Assembly (NCBI GenBank): GCA_016303035.1
Contig: JAEDML010000074.1
Location: 1-6,457 of the forward strand
Direction of reading: 5' to 3'
Source of the DNA: Clostridiaceae bacterium
Lineage (GTDB): Bacteria; Bacillota; Clostridia; Oscillospirales; Acutalibacteraceae
Length of the DNA: 6,457 bases
Below are positions 1 to 6,214 of the stretch, in pieces (within the stretch, counting starts at the first letter, position 1; every line of letters starts with the position of its first letter). The notes below the pieces were generated by a model. It was not told where the DNA came from. It saw only the letters and a program-made list of their open reading frames with translations, and did no database searches. Both the position numbers and the translations under genes were made by a program.

Positions 1-903
1 AATTTGCTTGTCTTTTATATAAAATGTTATATCGCCGTCTTCATCAGTTCGGAAAACCTCCGCGCCTACATCTTCAAGCAAACTAAGCGTTTGCTCGCTC
101 GGGTGGGAATAAGGGTTATTTTCGCCGACGGAAATCACCGCATACTTAGGACTGGCCTTTTTTAGGAACTTCGAGGTTGTAGAGGTACTGCTTCCGTGAT
201 GACCAACCTTTAAAACATCACAGTCAAAATCAATGTTCTCATCCATAAGATGCTTTTCAGCCGGCGCCTCGGCGTCACCCATCATCAGGAACTTTATCCC
301 GTCAATTTCTATCATTGATATTATTGAACGGTCGTTTTCGTTATCAAGCTGCTCGTACACCGCAAGAACGGTAATTTCGAAATCTCCGATATTAAGATTC
401 ATACCCTGTACAGCGGTATAAACCGCTCCATCCGCCCCCACAACGGTATTTTTGGCGGTCTTTGCCGCTCGAAAGCCCTCCGAATCCGTATTAAGGTCGG
501 GAAGTATTAAATTATTGACCTTAAACTTATTCATTACTGTTTCAAGTCCGCCGACATGGTCCATATGCAGATGCGTTTCCATAAGCGCGTCTATATCACC
601 GTCACCGCAGCGCTTAAGCTCATTGCAAACGCGGGCGGCAGAATCCTCGGTACCGGTATCAATAACAGCCGTATCGCCGTTGCTTCTTATAAGAATACAG
701 TCTCCCTGACCGACATCAATAAAACGGATATAATCGTCATTCTCATCAGTTTCCGGTGCTATGCCGAAAAATTCAAAAACACTATTCCAGTTAGGTATTC
801 GTTCATTATCGCCGAAAGAAATTATAAACGCCGCCGTAAAACAAACCGCAACACCTAAAATAATCAGATTGCGTTTTAATTCTCTGCGTTTTGAAGCTTT
901 CAA
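1..903 (-). CDS. Membrane-anchored ComEC/Rec2-like metallo-beta-lactamase-fold hydrolase (3' end outside window)
   Basis: At least 301 residues, open to the window edge; my own translation of the minus strand. The N-terminus is basic (KASKRRELKRN), followed by one hydrophobic segment (about residues 12-30) and then an MBL domain, so the domain should face outside the membrane. Visible motifs are FIDVGQGDC (61-69), the metal-binding motif HLHMDH (111-116), MGDAE with Asp190, and KVGHHGSS (212-219). SVGENNPYSHPS (near 238-249) and FRTDEDGDI close to the edge are typical of the ComEC/Rec2 C-terminal domain, so only a few residues are probably missing. It lacks the multi-helix ComEC channel, so it is a stand-alone domain. 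In ComEC this domain is thought to act as a nuclease; the substrate here is unknown. The chosen start is TTG at 903, directly after the spoIIIE stop, with AGGGGA 7 nt upstream. The next in-frame ATG (residue 108) would remove the membrane segment and much of the domain. It is probably cotranscribed with spoIIIE. Confidence 0.88.
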   Translation of the reverse strand, partial: MKASKRRELKRNLIILGVAVCFTAAFIISFGDNERIPNWNSVFEFFGIAPETDENDDYIRFIDVGQGDCILIRSNGDTAVIDTGTEDSAARVCNELKRCGDGDIDALMETHLHMDHVGGLETVMNKFKVNNLILPDLNTDSEGFRAAKTAKNTVVGADGAVYTAVQGMNLNIGDFEITVLAVYEQLDNENDRSIISMIEIDGIKFLMMGDAEAPAEKHLMDENIDFDCDVLKVGHHGSSTSTTSKFLKKASPKYAVISVGENNPYSHPSEQTLSLLEDVGAEVFRTDEDGDITFYIKDKQI

Positions 904-3363
904 CTACTCTTCCCCTGCCTCGCGTTCCATTAGCTGTTCTTTAGTGATAAGTACCTTTCGGGGTTTGGAACCCTCATACGGACCTACAACGCCGCGTTCC
1001 TCCATCTGATCCACAATCCTTGCGGCTCTCGCATAACCGAGCTTTAACTTTCGCTGAAGCAGCGAGGTAGAAGCCTGTCCGCTTTCAACTACAACCTTAA
1101 TAGCGTCCTGTAGCATCGGGTCGTCGGAGGGTCCGTCTTCTTCAAGACCTGTTTTCTGCTTTTTATCAATAGCGGCCTGCCGCTCTATTTCCACCATAAC
1201 ATTATCGTCGTAATCTGCGGTGCGGTCGCCCTTGATATACTCAACAACCGCCTCTACCTCTCCATCGCTGACAAAGCATCCCTGTATGCGGCGCGGCTTG
1301 GTTGAACCTACCGGACTGAAGAGCATATCTCCCCTGCCCAAAAGCTTTTCGGCTCCTGCCGAGTCAAGAATCGTACGGCTGTCAACCTGCGAAGAAACCG
1401 CAAATGCGATTCTCGACGGAATGTTCGCCTTAATAACTCCGGTAACAACATCCACAGAAGGTCTCTGCGTTGCAATAAGCAAATGCATACCTGCCGCTCT
1501 CGCCTTTGCCGCAATGCGGTTTATTGAATCCTCCACCTCGTTTGGCGCAGTCATCATAAGATCGGCAAGCTCATCTATTATTATTACAATATGCGGCATT
1601 TTTATTATCTCGGGATCTCCGAGCTGTTCGACAAATCGGTTATACCCTTCCAGATCGCGGACGCCGCGGTCGGCAAACATTTTATAACGCTTTTCCATCT
1701 CGCTTACCGCCCAGCCGAGGGCGCCTGCGGCCTTTCGCGGTTCGGTTACAACCGGAACCAGCAAATGCGGTATACCGTTGTAAACGCCTAACTCCACCAC
1801 CTTCGGGTCAATCATAAGAAGCTTGACCTCCTCGGGAGTGGCCTTATATAGGATACTGATTATAATTGAATTTATGCAAACCGATTTTCCCGAACCCGTA
1901 GCGCCTGCAATAAGTCCGTGCGGCATTTTCGCAATATCGGCTATAACAACATTGCCGCCTATATCCCGTCCCATAGCAACCGTAAGCTTGCTTTTGGAGC
2001 CGACAAAGGCAGGTGATTCAATAATCTCACGAACACCGACAACCGAGCTTGCCTTATTCGGCACCTCGATACCGACCGCAGCTTTGTTTGGAATAGGCGC
2101 TTCGATTCTGACGCCTGCCGTGGCAAGATTAAGCGCTATATCGTCGGCAAGATTTGTAATTTTACTTATCTTAACACCCGCGCAGGGCTGTAGCTCATAC
2201 CGCGTTACTGTGGGACCTCTGCTTATATCGACAATTCTCGTTTCAACACCGAAGCTTCTAAGGGTTTCCACAAGATGCTCTGCCGTATTATCAAGCTCGG
2301 AAGCAAGTGCTGACGCACTGCCGCTGCTTTGAGTTTTAAGCAGAGAAATCGGCGGAAAACGGTATCCGTCGTCCGCTTCGATTGTAATTCCGCTTGAAAT
2401 TTCGCCGGCAAACAGCGCACTTTCGGCTTTTACATCAATTTTTTCAGCCTCATCGGCTGCGGCAGTTTTAAGCGCAGTATTCATATTGTCAAGGTCTGCG
2501 GAGCCCTCGGGAATATCTGTCACGGAATTTTCCCTGCGCTTTTTACCGGAGGTCTTACCCGCTTTTAAAATACTGTCGGGATTTTCCTCGTCATAGTACG
2601 CGCTTACCACCTTGCGCTGCTTTTCATCAAGACTTTCATTGTCTGTCGGACGCTTTTCGGGTATATCGTCAACAGGAATATCAATATCAAAGCCTTTAAT
2701 TACCTTAAGCTTCGGCTTACCGTTTTCGGGATTATTCTGCTCGCGTTCCGCCCTTGCCTGGTATGCATTTTCAGCCTGCTCTGATATTGAGTGCACAGGT
2801 CTTGCCATTGTTTTGAAAAGCGAAATAAGCGTGGTTCCGGTAATTATCATTATAAATACAAATATAAGCAGAATTATTGTTATAGCCGCACCGGTTTTTC
2901 CGAATGCCAAATACAGCGGCTGACCGATAAGCGCGCCCAAAAAGCCGCCGCTTTTAAGCGAAATTCCGCTTTCGTATGCCGCGGTAAGATGCTGCCAAAA
3001 ATTAAACGAGCTATCATGCTTAACAAAAATATCAACAGCGCCGCCTATAAGCATAATAAGCACATTTGATTCTACAACCTTAGCCGTTACGGAGCCCCCT
3101 GTTTTATCCATTGCGACAAGTATTGAAACTATACCCAGTATAAAGGGATAAAAGTATGCGGTAACCCCGAAAATTCCGAACATAATTTTATGTATTTCAA
3201 ACCATATGTTCTGTCCCTTTACAAAAGCAAGACACAGCAAAAAAATTGCAACAGCAAACATTATTACCGCTGTTATTTGCCGCCTGCCACTGTTTGCCTG
3301 TACAGCCTTAGCACCCGCCTTTTTTGATGAAGACGCAGTTTTTTTCTTACCTTTCGCCGGCAT
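904..3363 (-). CDS. spoIIIE: DNA translocase, FtsK/SpoIIIE family
   Basis: 819 residues, a normal length for the Firmicute family. It is a membrane-anchored hexameric ATPase that pumps double-stranded DNA through the closing septum at division and into the forespore during sporulation. After a Lys-rich N-terminus, hydrophobic segments lie at about 30-48, 58-84, 98-114 and 143-180. A polar, variable linker (about 185-335) follows, then the alpha domain (about 344-470). The RecA-like motor has Walker A GATGSGKS (487-494) and Walker B IVIIIDELADL with Asp597/Glu598. The C-terminal winged-helix gamma domain (about 747-810) reads DNA polarity sequences. The start is ATG at 3363, with AAAGGAG 7 nt upstream. 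An in-frame TTG two codons earlier (3369) is only about one base from that Shine-Dalgarno, so I reject it. The upstream neighbour tepA matches the B. subtilis ymfB-spoIIIE order, which favours the name spoIIIE, but sequence alone does not separate it from a general FtsK. It ends in TAG. Confidence 0.97.
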   Translation of the reverse strand: MPAKGKKKTASSSKKAGAKAVQANSGRRQITAVIMFAVAIFLLCLAFVKGQNIWFEIHKIMFGIFGVTAYFYPFILGIVSILVAMDKTGGSVTAKVVESNVLIMLIGGAVDIFVKHDSSFNFWQHLTAAYESGISLKSGGFLGALIGQPLYLAFGKTGAAITIILLIFVFIMIITGTTLISLFKTMARPVHSISEQAENAYQARAEREQNNPENGKPKLKVIKGFDIDIPVDDIPEKRPTDNESLDEKQRKVVSAYYDEENPDSILKAGKTSGKKRRENSVTDIPEGSADLDNMNTALKTAAADEAEKIDVKAESALFAGEISSGITIEADDGYRFPPISLLKTQSSGSASALASELDNTAEHLVETLRSFGVETRIVDISRGPTVTRYELQPCAGVKISKITNLADDIALNLATAGVRIEAPIPNKAAVGIEVPNKASSVVGVREIIESPAFVGSKSKLTVAMGRDIGGNVVIADIAKMPHGLIAGATGSGKSVCINSIIISILYKATPEEVKLLMIDPKVVELGVYNGIPHLLVPVVTEPRKAAGALGWAVSEMEKRYKMFADRGVRDLEGYNRFVEQLGDPEIIKMPHIVIIIDELADLMMTAPNEVEDSINRIAAKARAAGMHLLIATQRPSVDVVTGVIKANIPSRIAFAVSSQVDSRTILDSAGAEKLLGRGDMLFSPVGSTKPRRIQGCFVSDGEVEAVVEYIKGDRTADYDDNVMVEIERQAAIDKKQKTGLEEDGPSDDPMLQDAIKVVVESGQASTSLLQRKLKLGYARAARIVDQMEERGVVGPYEGSKPRKVLITKEQLMEREAGEE
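911..916 (-). promoter_or_regulatory. Ribosome binding site supporting the TTG start of the MBL gene
   Basis: AGGGGA lies inside the last codons of spoIIIE, 7 nt before the TTG at 903. Its position supports initiation at that TTG, straight after the spoIIIE amber stop, probably by translational coupling. No ATG or GTG lies at a useful distance. Confidence 0.6.
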
Positions 3364-3370
3364 AACCAAT

Positions 3371-3377
3371 CTCCTTT
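3371..3377 (-). promoter_or_regulatory. Ribosome binding site that fixes the spoIIIE start
   Basis: AAAGGAG sits 7 nt before the ATG at 3363. The alternative TTG at 3369 would be only one base away from it, which is too close for initiation. Confidence 0.75.
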
Positions 3378-3395
3378 TAAATATGTATGGCTACT

Positions 3396-3426
3396 AAATC
3401 CGACCTAAATAAAGGACGGATTTTTT
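3396..3426 (+). terminator. Hairpin with T-run between tepA and spoIIIE; weak or unclear terminator
   Basis: Arms AAATCCGACC (3396-3405) and GGACGGATTT (3414-3423) pair except for one A-A mismatch, around an 8-nt loop. On the plus strand the stem runs into TTTTTT (3421-3426), the intrinsic-terminator pattern, yet no plus-strand gene reads into it. On the minus strand, the direction of tepA and spoIIIE, the stem follows the tepA stop but is succeeded only by TTTAGTAG, so termination should be weak. It may be an attenuator, an mRNA-stabilising hairpin, or a block to antisense transcription. Confidence 0.45.
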
Positions 3427-3429
3427 GCC

Positions 3430-4134
3430 TTATTGTTTGGAATTTTTATAATCATCTATCTGCCGATAAAGAGCCTCTATCACCGCCGACAGCGTTCCTA
3501 TACCGTCAATAAGCCCCTCTTTTACAGCCTTTGTGCCGTTTAAAACGGATCCTACATCGGTTACCATCTCGCCCGTGTTCATCATAAGCTCGGTAAAACG
3601 CTCCTTGCTTATATTTGAATTTCGTATGACAAAATCGGTAATTCTATCCTGCATACGCTCAAAATGATGCATCATCTGCGGAACGCCGATTACAAGACCG
3701 TTCATACGCACGGGATGAACCGTCATCGTAGCTGACGGCGCTATAAAAGACTGTTTAGCCGATACCGCAAGCGGAACACCTATTGAATGTCCTCCCCCGA
3801 GTACAAAGGAGACGGTAGGTTTCTTCATTCCCGATATCAGCTCGGCAATGGCAAGACCGGCTTCAACATCACCGCCAACCGTATTGAGTATTACGAGAAG
3901 TCCCTCTATCTCACGGCTTTCCTCGATTGCTACAAGCTGAGGAATAACATGCTCGTACTTTGTGGTTTTGCTCTGCTCGGGCAGGGCGCTGTGCCCCTCT
4001 ATCTCACCTATTATTGTAAGACAGTAAATTTTATGCTTGCCGTCAAAGGCCTCGACAGAGCCCATTTCCTTAATACGGTCAATTTCCGACGGTTTGGAAT
4101 CGGCATTGTCTTTCTGATTTTCATTTTTGCTCAT
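3430..4134 (-). CDS. tepA: ClpP-like serine protease TepA (YmfB family)
   Basis: 234 residues, close to the usual family length of about 240. It is a cytoplasmic ClpP-fold protease without a Clp ATPase partner gene nearby. In B. subtilis the family was named translocation-enhancing protein; it was later linked to removal of small acid-soluble spore proteins on germination (from memory). The core motifs are LVILNTVGGDVEAG (80-93, equivalent to the ClpP NSPGG strand), GGGHSIGVPLAVSA (113-126) with the likely nucleophile Ser117, and TMTVHPVRMNG (136-146) with His140. TDVGS with Asp193 is the probable third catalytic residue. The first about 20 residues are polar and variable. The start is ATG at 4134, with GGAGGG 6 nt upstream. 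A longer reading from ATG at 4182 is rejected because that codon lies immediately after the -10 box, upstream of the expected transcript start. It is followed, after 66 nt containing a hairpin, by spoIIIE, the same order as in B. subtilis. Confidence 0.95.
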   Translation of the reverse strand: MSKNENQKDNADSKPSEIDRIKEMGSVEAFDGKHKIYCLTIIGEIEGHSALPEQSKTTKYEHVIPQLVAIEESREIEGLLVILNTVGGDVEAGLAIAELISGMKKPTVSFVLGGGHSIGVPLAVSAKQSFIAPSATMTVHPVRMNGLVIGVPQMMHHFERMQDRITDFVIRNSNISKERFTELMMNTGEMVTDVGSVLNGTKAVKEGLIDGIGTLSAVIEALYRQIDDYKNSKQ

Positions 4135-4182
4135 TTTCTTCCCTCCGGTATTATTATGGAAGAAAATACGGCAACAATACAT

Positions 4183-4211
4183 ATTATACTGTTTTTATAC
4201 AATTTTTTCAA
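4183..4211 (-). promoter_or_regulatory. Sigma-A-type promoter for tepA-spoIIIE-MBL
   Basis: The -35 box TTGAAA (4211-4206) and the -10 box TATAAT (4188-4183) are separated by exactly 17 nt, an almost perfect vegetative promoter. Transcription should begin near 4176, giving a leader of about 42 nt before the tepA ATG. It begins 17 nt after the FNT stop codon. This suggests that tepA and spoIIIE are expressed in growing cells rather than only under a forespore sigma factor. Confidence 0.8.
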
Positions 4212-4228
4212 GTGGGCGAATTTATTAT

Positions 4229-4846
4229 TTATGTAGTTCTTCCGCCGTCTTTACGCAGTGCCTTTAATACAATACCCGAAACCGGCAAAAGCAGACATCC
4301 CAATGCATTTCCGATAATTACCTCGGCTAAAAATACAAATGACTCTGCCGTGAATATTCTTGCATTAAAAAGGTAAAACATATCGGCTACGGAATGTTCA
4401 AAACCGCATATAATAAACGCCGGAATACAAATCAAAACACCGACAACCGTGTTTTTTACCTTATAGGAATCAACGCTTATAAAAACAAGAAGACCGCACA
4501 GCGCCGAATCAATGATCACGCGAAGCGCCCCCTTATCAAGCTTAGCCGAACAAATATCAGCGACATTACCTATCGGCGCAAAGCACATAGCTATAATCAG
4601 ACATCCTACAGCGTTACCGAGAATTATGTATAATAACGAAACCGCATAGGAAGCATTATTTTGAAACATATATCCAACCTTGCCGGTATACAAATTCATT
4701 TGATAGTATAAAACGGATATAAGCCCGACCGTAAAAAGCAGAGCGCCTATATATCTGTTTTCGCTTTTTAAAAATGCCACTCCGCCTATGCTTATCATAA
4801 TACCTGCCAGTACGGAATTTAAAAAACAGTCCGCAAACCTCTTCAT
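4229..4846 (-). CDS. Compact formate/nitrite transporter (FNT) family channel
   Basis: 205 residues with six hydrophobic segments (about 11-26, 33-50, 68-90, 107-124, 130-147, 165-188), covering the whole FNT fold though shorter than the usual 250-290. FNT proteins are pentameric channels passing small monovalent anions such as formate, nitrite or hydrosulfide. Family marks are GLISVLYYQMNLYTG (41-55, the omega-loop region), LGNAVG (76-81), the signature GFEHSVADMF (148-157) and IGNALGCLL (168-176). By eye against E. coli FocA, the pore residues Phe75, Leu79, Phe202 and His209 correspond to Phe38, Leu42, Phe144 and His151. The usual Asn172 is Gly118, and the Asn of HSxAN is Asp155, so the substrate may differ. 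The start is ATG at 4846, with GGGAGGG 7 nt upstream; an in-frame ATG at 4885 overlaps the -10 promoter and is rejected. It has its own promoter and no formate lyase gene nearby. Confidence 0.87.
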   Translation of the reverse strand: MKRFADCFLNSVLAGIMISIGGVAFLKSENRYIGALLFTVGLISVLYYQMNLYTGKVGYMFQNNASYAVSLLYIILGNAVGCLIIAMCFAPIGNVADICSAKLDKGALRVIIDSALCGLLVFISVDSYKVKNTVVGVLICIPAFIICGFEHSVADMFYLFNARIFTAESFVFLAEVIIGNALGCLLLPVSGIVLKALRKDGGRTT

Positions 4847-4875
4847 TTTAACACCCTCCCATTTTTTATACGAAT

Positions 4876-4884
4876 ATTCTATCA
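4876..4884 (-). promoter_or_regulatory. Extended -10 promoter for the FNT gene
   Basis: TGATAGAAT is an extended -10 element (TG, one base, TAGAAT) with only a weak AT-rich -35 region (TTTATT, 17 nt upstream). A start near 4869 gives a leader of about 22 nt that still holds the GGGAGGG site. It lies just after the cotJ terminator, so the FNT gene is expected to be transcribed separately from cotJ. Confidence 0.55.
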
Positions 4885-4909
4885 TACTTTTTAAAATAAA
4901 TAAACCCTT

Positions 4910-4945
4910 AAAAAATTAGCGGTCCCGAACAGCGCCGAGACCGCT
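4910..4945 (-). terminator. Intrinsic terminator of the cotJABC operon
   Basis: Seven nt after the cotJC stop, AGCGGTCTCG pairs with CGGGACCGCT in a 10-bp stem (one G-U pair) with an 8-nt loop, followed by AA and six T residues. This is a strong rho-independent terminator on the minus strand. Confidence 0.92.
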
Positions 4946-4951
4946 TAATAC

Positions 4952-5563
4952 TTATTTCTTTCCGCAATTTTTATCGAAGGACGGATTGCAGGCGTAAAAA
5001 TTCTTGCAGTTGAGCCGGTCGGTAGAAAGTCTCATTGCTTCACCGAAGCGCTGATAGTGAACAATCTCCCTCTCACGCAGGAATTTCAACGGGTCGCGAA
5101 TATCGGGGTCATCAATAAGCCGAAGCAGATTATCATAGGTAACTCTTGCCTTCTGCTCCGCAGCCAGATCCTCATGTAAATCTGCTATAATATCACCCTT
5201 TGCCTGAATGTATTCCGCGCGCCACGGCAGCGAAGATGCTGCTATTGGATAAACCGCCGCCGTATGGTCTACAAAGTACTTATCAAAACCGGATTTTTTG
5301 ATTTCCTCAGGGGTAAGGTTTCGGGTAAGCTGGTGAACCATCGCGCATATCATTTCAAGGTGGGCAAGCTCCTCTGTTCCGATATCGGTAAGCATACCCT
5401 TTACCTCGTTGTACGGCATACTGTAACGCTGGGTGAGATAGCGCATAGAGGCACCCATTTCCCCGTCTGGACCGCCGTATTGACTGATTATTATCTGAGC
5501 GTATTTGGGATTGGGGTTTTTGATGTTTACAGGATACTGTAATTTTTTCTCATATTTCCACAT
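4952..5563 (-). CDS. cotJC: Spore coat protein CotJC, manganese-catalase family
   Basis: 203 residues, usual length for CotJC. It is a ferritin-like four-helix protein of the inner spore coat, homologous to dimanganese catalases. By comparison with the Lactobacillus plantarum enzyme (ligands Glu35, Glu66, His69, Glu148, His181, from memory), the ligands here are Glu35 (GPDGEMGA), Glu65 and His68 (EELAHLE), Glu136 (AAEQKAR) and His169 (REIVHYQRFGEA). The 33-residue gap between the last two is the same as in that enzyme, so the metal site appears intact. The N-terminus MWKYEKKLQYPV is typical of CotJC. The C-terminal tail contains three cysteines (186, 192, 200), which could support cross-linking in the coat; this is inference. 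The start is ATG at 5563, with GGAGG 7 nt upstream and the cotJB stop 2 nt before it. A longer in-frame reading from 5599 would overlap cotJB and is rejected. It is the last gene of the operon. Confidence 0.96.
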   Translation of the reverse strand: MWKYEKKLQYPVNIKNPNPKYAQIIISQYGGPDGEMGASMRYLTQRYSMPYNEVKGMLTDIGTEELAHLEMICAMVHQLTRNLTPEEIKKSGFDKYFVDHTAAVYPIAASSLPWRAEYIQAKGDIIADLHEDLAAEQKARVTYDNLLRLIDDPDIRDPLKFLREREIVHYQRFGEAMRLSTDRLNCKNFYACNPSFDKNCGKK

Positions 5564-5565
5564 TT

Positions 5566-5832
5566 TCAGTCCTCCAAAAAGTTGTTTTCCCACGGCCACG
5601 GACCGTCAATCCACTTCCACCTGTCGGACATGGGAACATCGTTTACGGTAACTATATAGTCGCCGAATTTACGGCGGTATTCTTCAATCAGCATATCGCG
5701 CTTTTTACGGTAAGCCTGCATAAGCTCCATAGCGCGCCTGTTTCTCGGATGAGAGTCAAGAAACAGCACAAGCTCATGCAGTGCAAAGTCAAGCTCATAA
5801 ATTTGCCTTTTAAGCCTTGCTTTTTCATTCAT
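5566..5832 (-). CDS. cotJB: Spore coat protein CotJB
   Basis: 88 residues, normal for the family. Small, soluble, charged spore-coat protein with no known catalytic role; in B. subtilis the CotJ proteins form part of the inner coat. Family traits visible are YELDFALHELVLFLDSHP (about 12-29), the RRAMELMQAYRKKRDML helix (32-48), and a Trp-rich tail (DRWKWIDGPWPWEN). The start is ATG at 5832, with GGGAGGT 8 nt upstream; that site overlaps the last codons of cotJA, so translation of the two is probably coupled. A second ATG 4 nt further on is out of frame. Confidence 0.95.
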   Translation of the reverse strand: MNEKARLKRQIYELDFALHELVLFLDSHPRNRRAMELMQAYRKKRDMLIEEYRRKFGDYIVTVNDVPMSDRWKWIDGPWPWENNFLED

Positions 5833-5836
5833 AGTC

Positions 5837-6046
5837 TTATACCTCCCACGGTTTATTCAAATTCGGAAACAGCGTACCGTTATCAAAGGATTCATCAAGC
5901 GGATACACGCCTTCAAGCGGCTGCATATTTATAAAAACCATTGTAAGCGCGTCCCCGCACCTGTTTTTTTCAAGCTCGGAAGCATCTTCAGAAGCAAAAT
6001 CGTTTCCTCTGATAAAATCAGACATATCAAAGATTCTTTTTTCCAT
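5837..6046 (-). CDS. cotJA: Spore coat associated protein CotJA
   Basis: 69 residues. First gene of the cotJ operon, a small coat protein whose presence in the coat depends on the other CotJ proteins in B. subtilis. The family signature is in the C-terminal half: MVFINMQPLEGVYPLDESF (36-54), then GTLFPNLNKPW (57-67), matching the CotJA pattern of MQPW..VY....A...GTIFP.L.KPF. The N-terminal about 30 residues are acidic and not clearly conserved. The start is ATG at 6046, with AAGGAGAG upstream. The stop is 4 nt before cotJB. In B. subtilis the operon is controlled by mother-cell sigma-E; I found no convincing sigma-E promoter in the upstream region. Confidence 0.93.
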   Translation of the reverse strand: MEKRIFDMSDFIRGNDFASEDASELEKNRCGDALTMVFINMQPLEGVYPLDESFDNGTLFPNLNKPWEV

Positions 6047-6060
6047 CGTTTTCTCTCCTT

Positions 6061-6082
6061 TTATAGACTTGTTGTCCTATAA
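6061..6082. repeat. Inverted repeat just upstream of the cotJA ribosome binding site
   Basis: TTATAG (6061-6066) and CTATAA (6077-6082) are perfect inverted 6-mers with a 10-nt centre. The repeat abuts the AAGGAGAG site of cotJA. It could be an operator or a weak leader stem; it does not match the PerR box (TTATAAT, 1 nt, ATTATAA). Confidence 0.35.
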
Positions 6083-6130
6083 CAGTTTATTTTCCGTAAC
6101 GCAAAATGTTACCGAACGATTAGTAGGTCT

Positions 6131-6150
6131 AATTGTTAAAAAATTGTTAA
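6131..6150. repeat. Direct repeat of AATTGTTAA with 11-bp period
   Basis: AATTGTTAA occurs at 6131-6139 and again at 6142-6150, one helical turn apart, just upstream of the -35 box of the plus-strand promoter. The TTGTTAA core equals a Clostridial Rex half-site as I recall it, but the two copies are direct rather than inverted. AT-rich chance recurrence is possible. Confidence 0.4.
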
Positions 6151-6166
6151 TAATATTCTTAATACA

Positions 6167-6195
6167 TTGTAAAAGCTTGAAATTAGATATATAAT
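6167..6195 (+). promoter_or_regulatory. Sigma-A-type promoter for the OadG-family gene
   Basis: The -35 box TTGTAA (6167-6172) and the consensus -10 box TATAAT (6190-6195) are 17 nt apart. A start near 6202 gives a leader of about 87 nt. The region is very AT-rich, so other boxes are possible, but this pair has ideal spacing. Confidence 0.6.
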
Positions 6196-6214
6196 TAAAT
6201 TAATTAGGCAAAAT

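Noticed and set aside
233..858. Overlapping plus-strand open frames opposite the MBL gene
   Set aside because: They are antisense to a reading frame with intact MBL motifs, have low-complexity Ser/Ile/Arg-rich products and no ribosome binding sites.
1220..2332. Long plus-strand open frames (155 and 169 codons) opposite spoIIIE
   Set aside because: They are shadows of the SpoIIIE motor domain, lie fully antisense to conserved Walker motifs and have no family resemblance.
3379..3391. CATACATAT upstream of spoIIIE as a sporulation-sigma -10 box
   Set aside because: It does not fit the full CATACANT or CATANNNTA patterns, and no -35 element lies at the right distance.
4135..4182. N-terminal extension of TepA from the ATG at 4182
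   Set aside because: The ATG abuts the -10 box and lies upstream of the predicted transcript start, and GGAGGG sits before the ATG at 4134.
3787..4236. 149-codon plus-strand frame opposite tepA
   Set aside because: It overlaps the catalytic core of tepA and its promoter on the other strand, and resembles no known protein.
6140..6160. Possible sigma-E promoter for cotJ (GAATATT with a downstream TTAACAAT on the minus strand)
   Set aside because: The -10 matches only 5 of 8 positions, the spacing of 12 is too short, and the region is AT-rich enough to produce such matches by chance.
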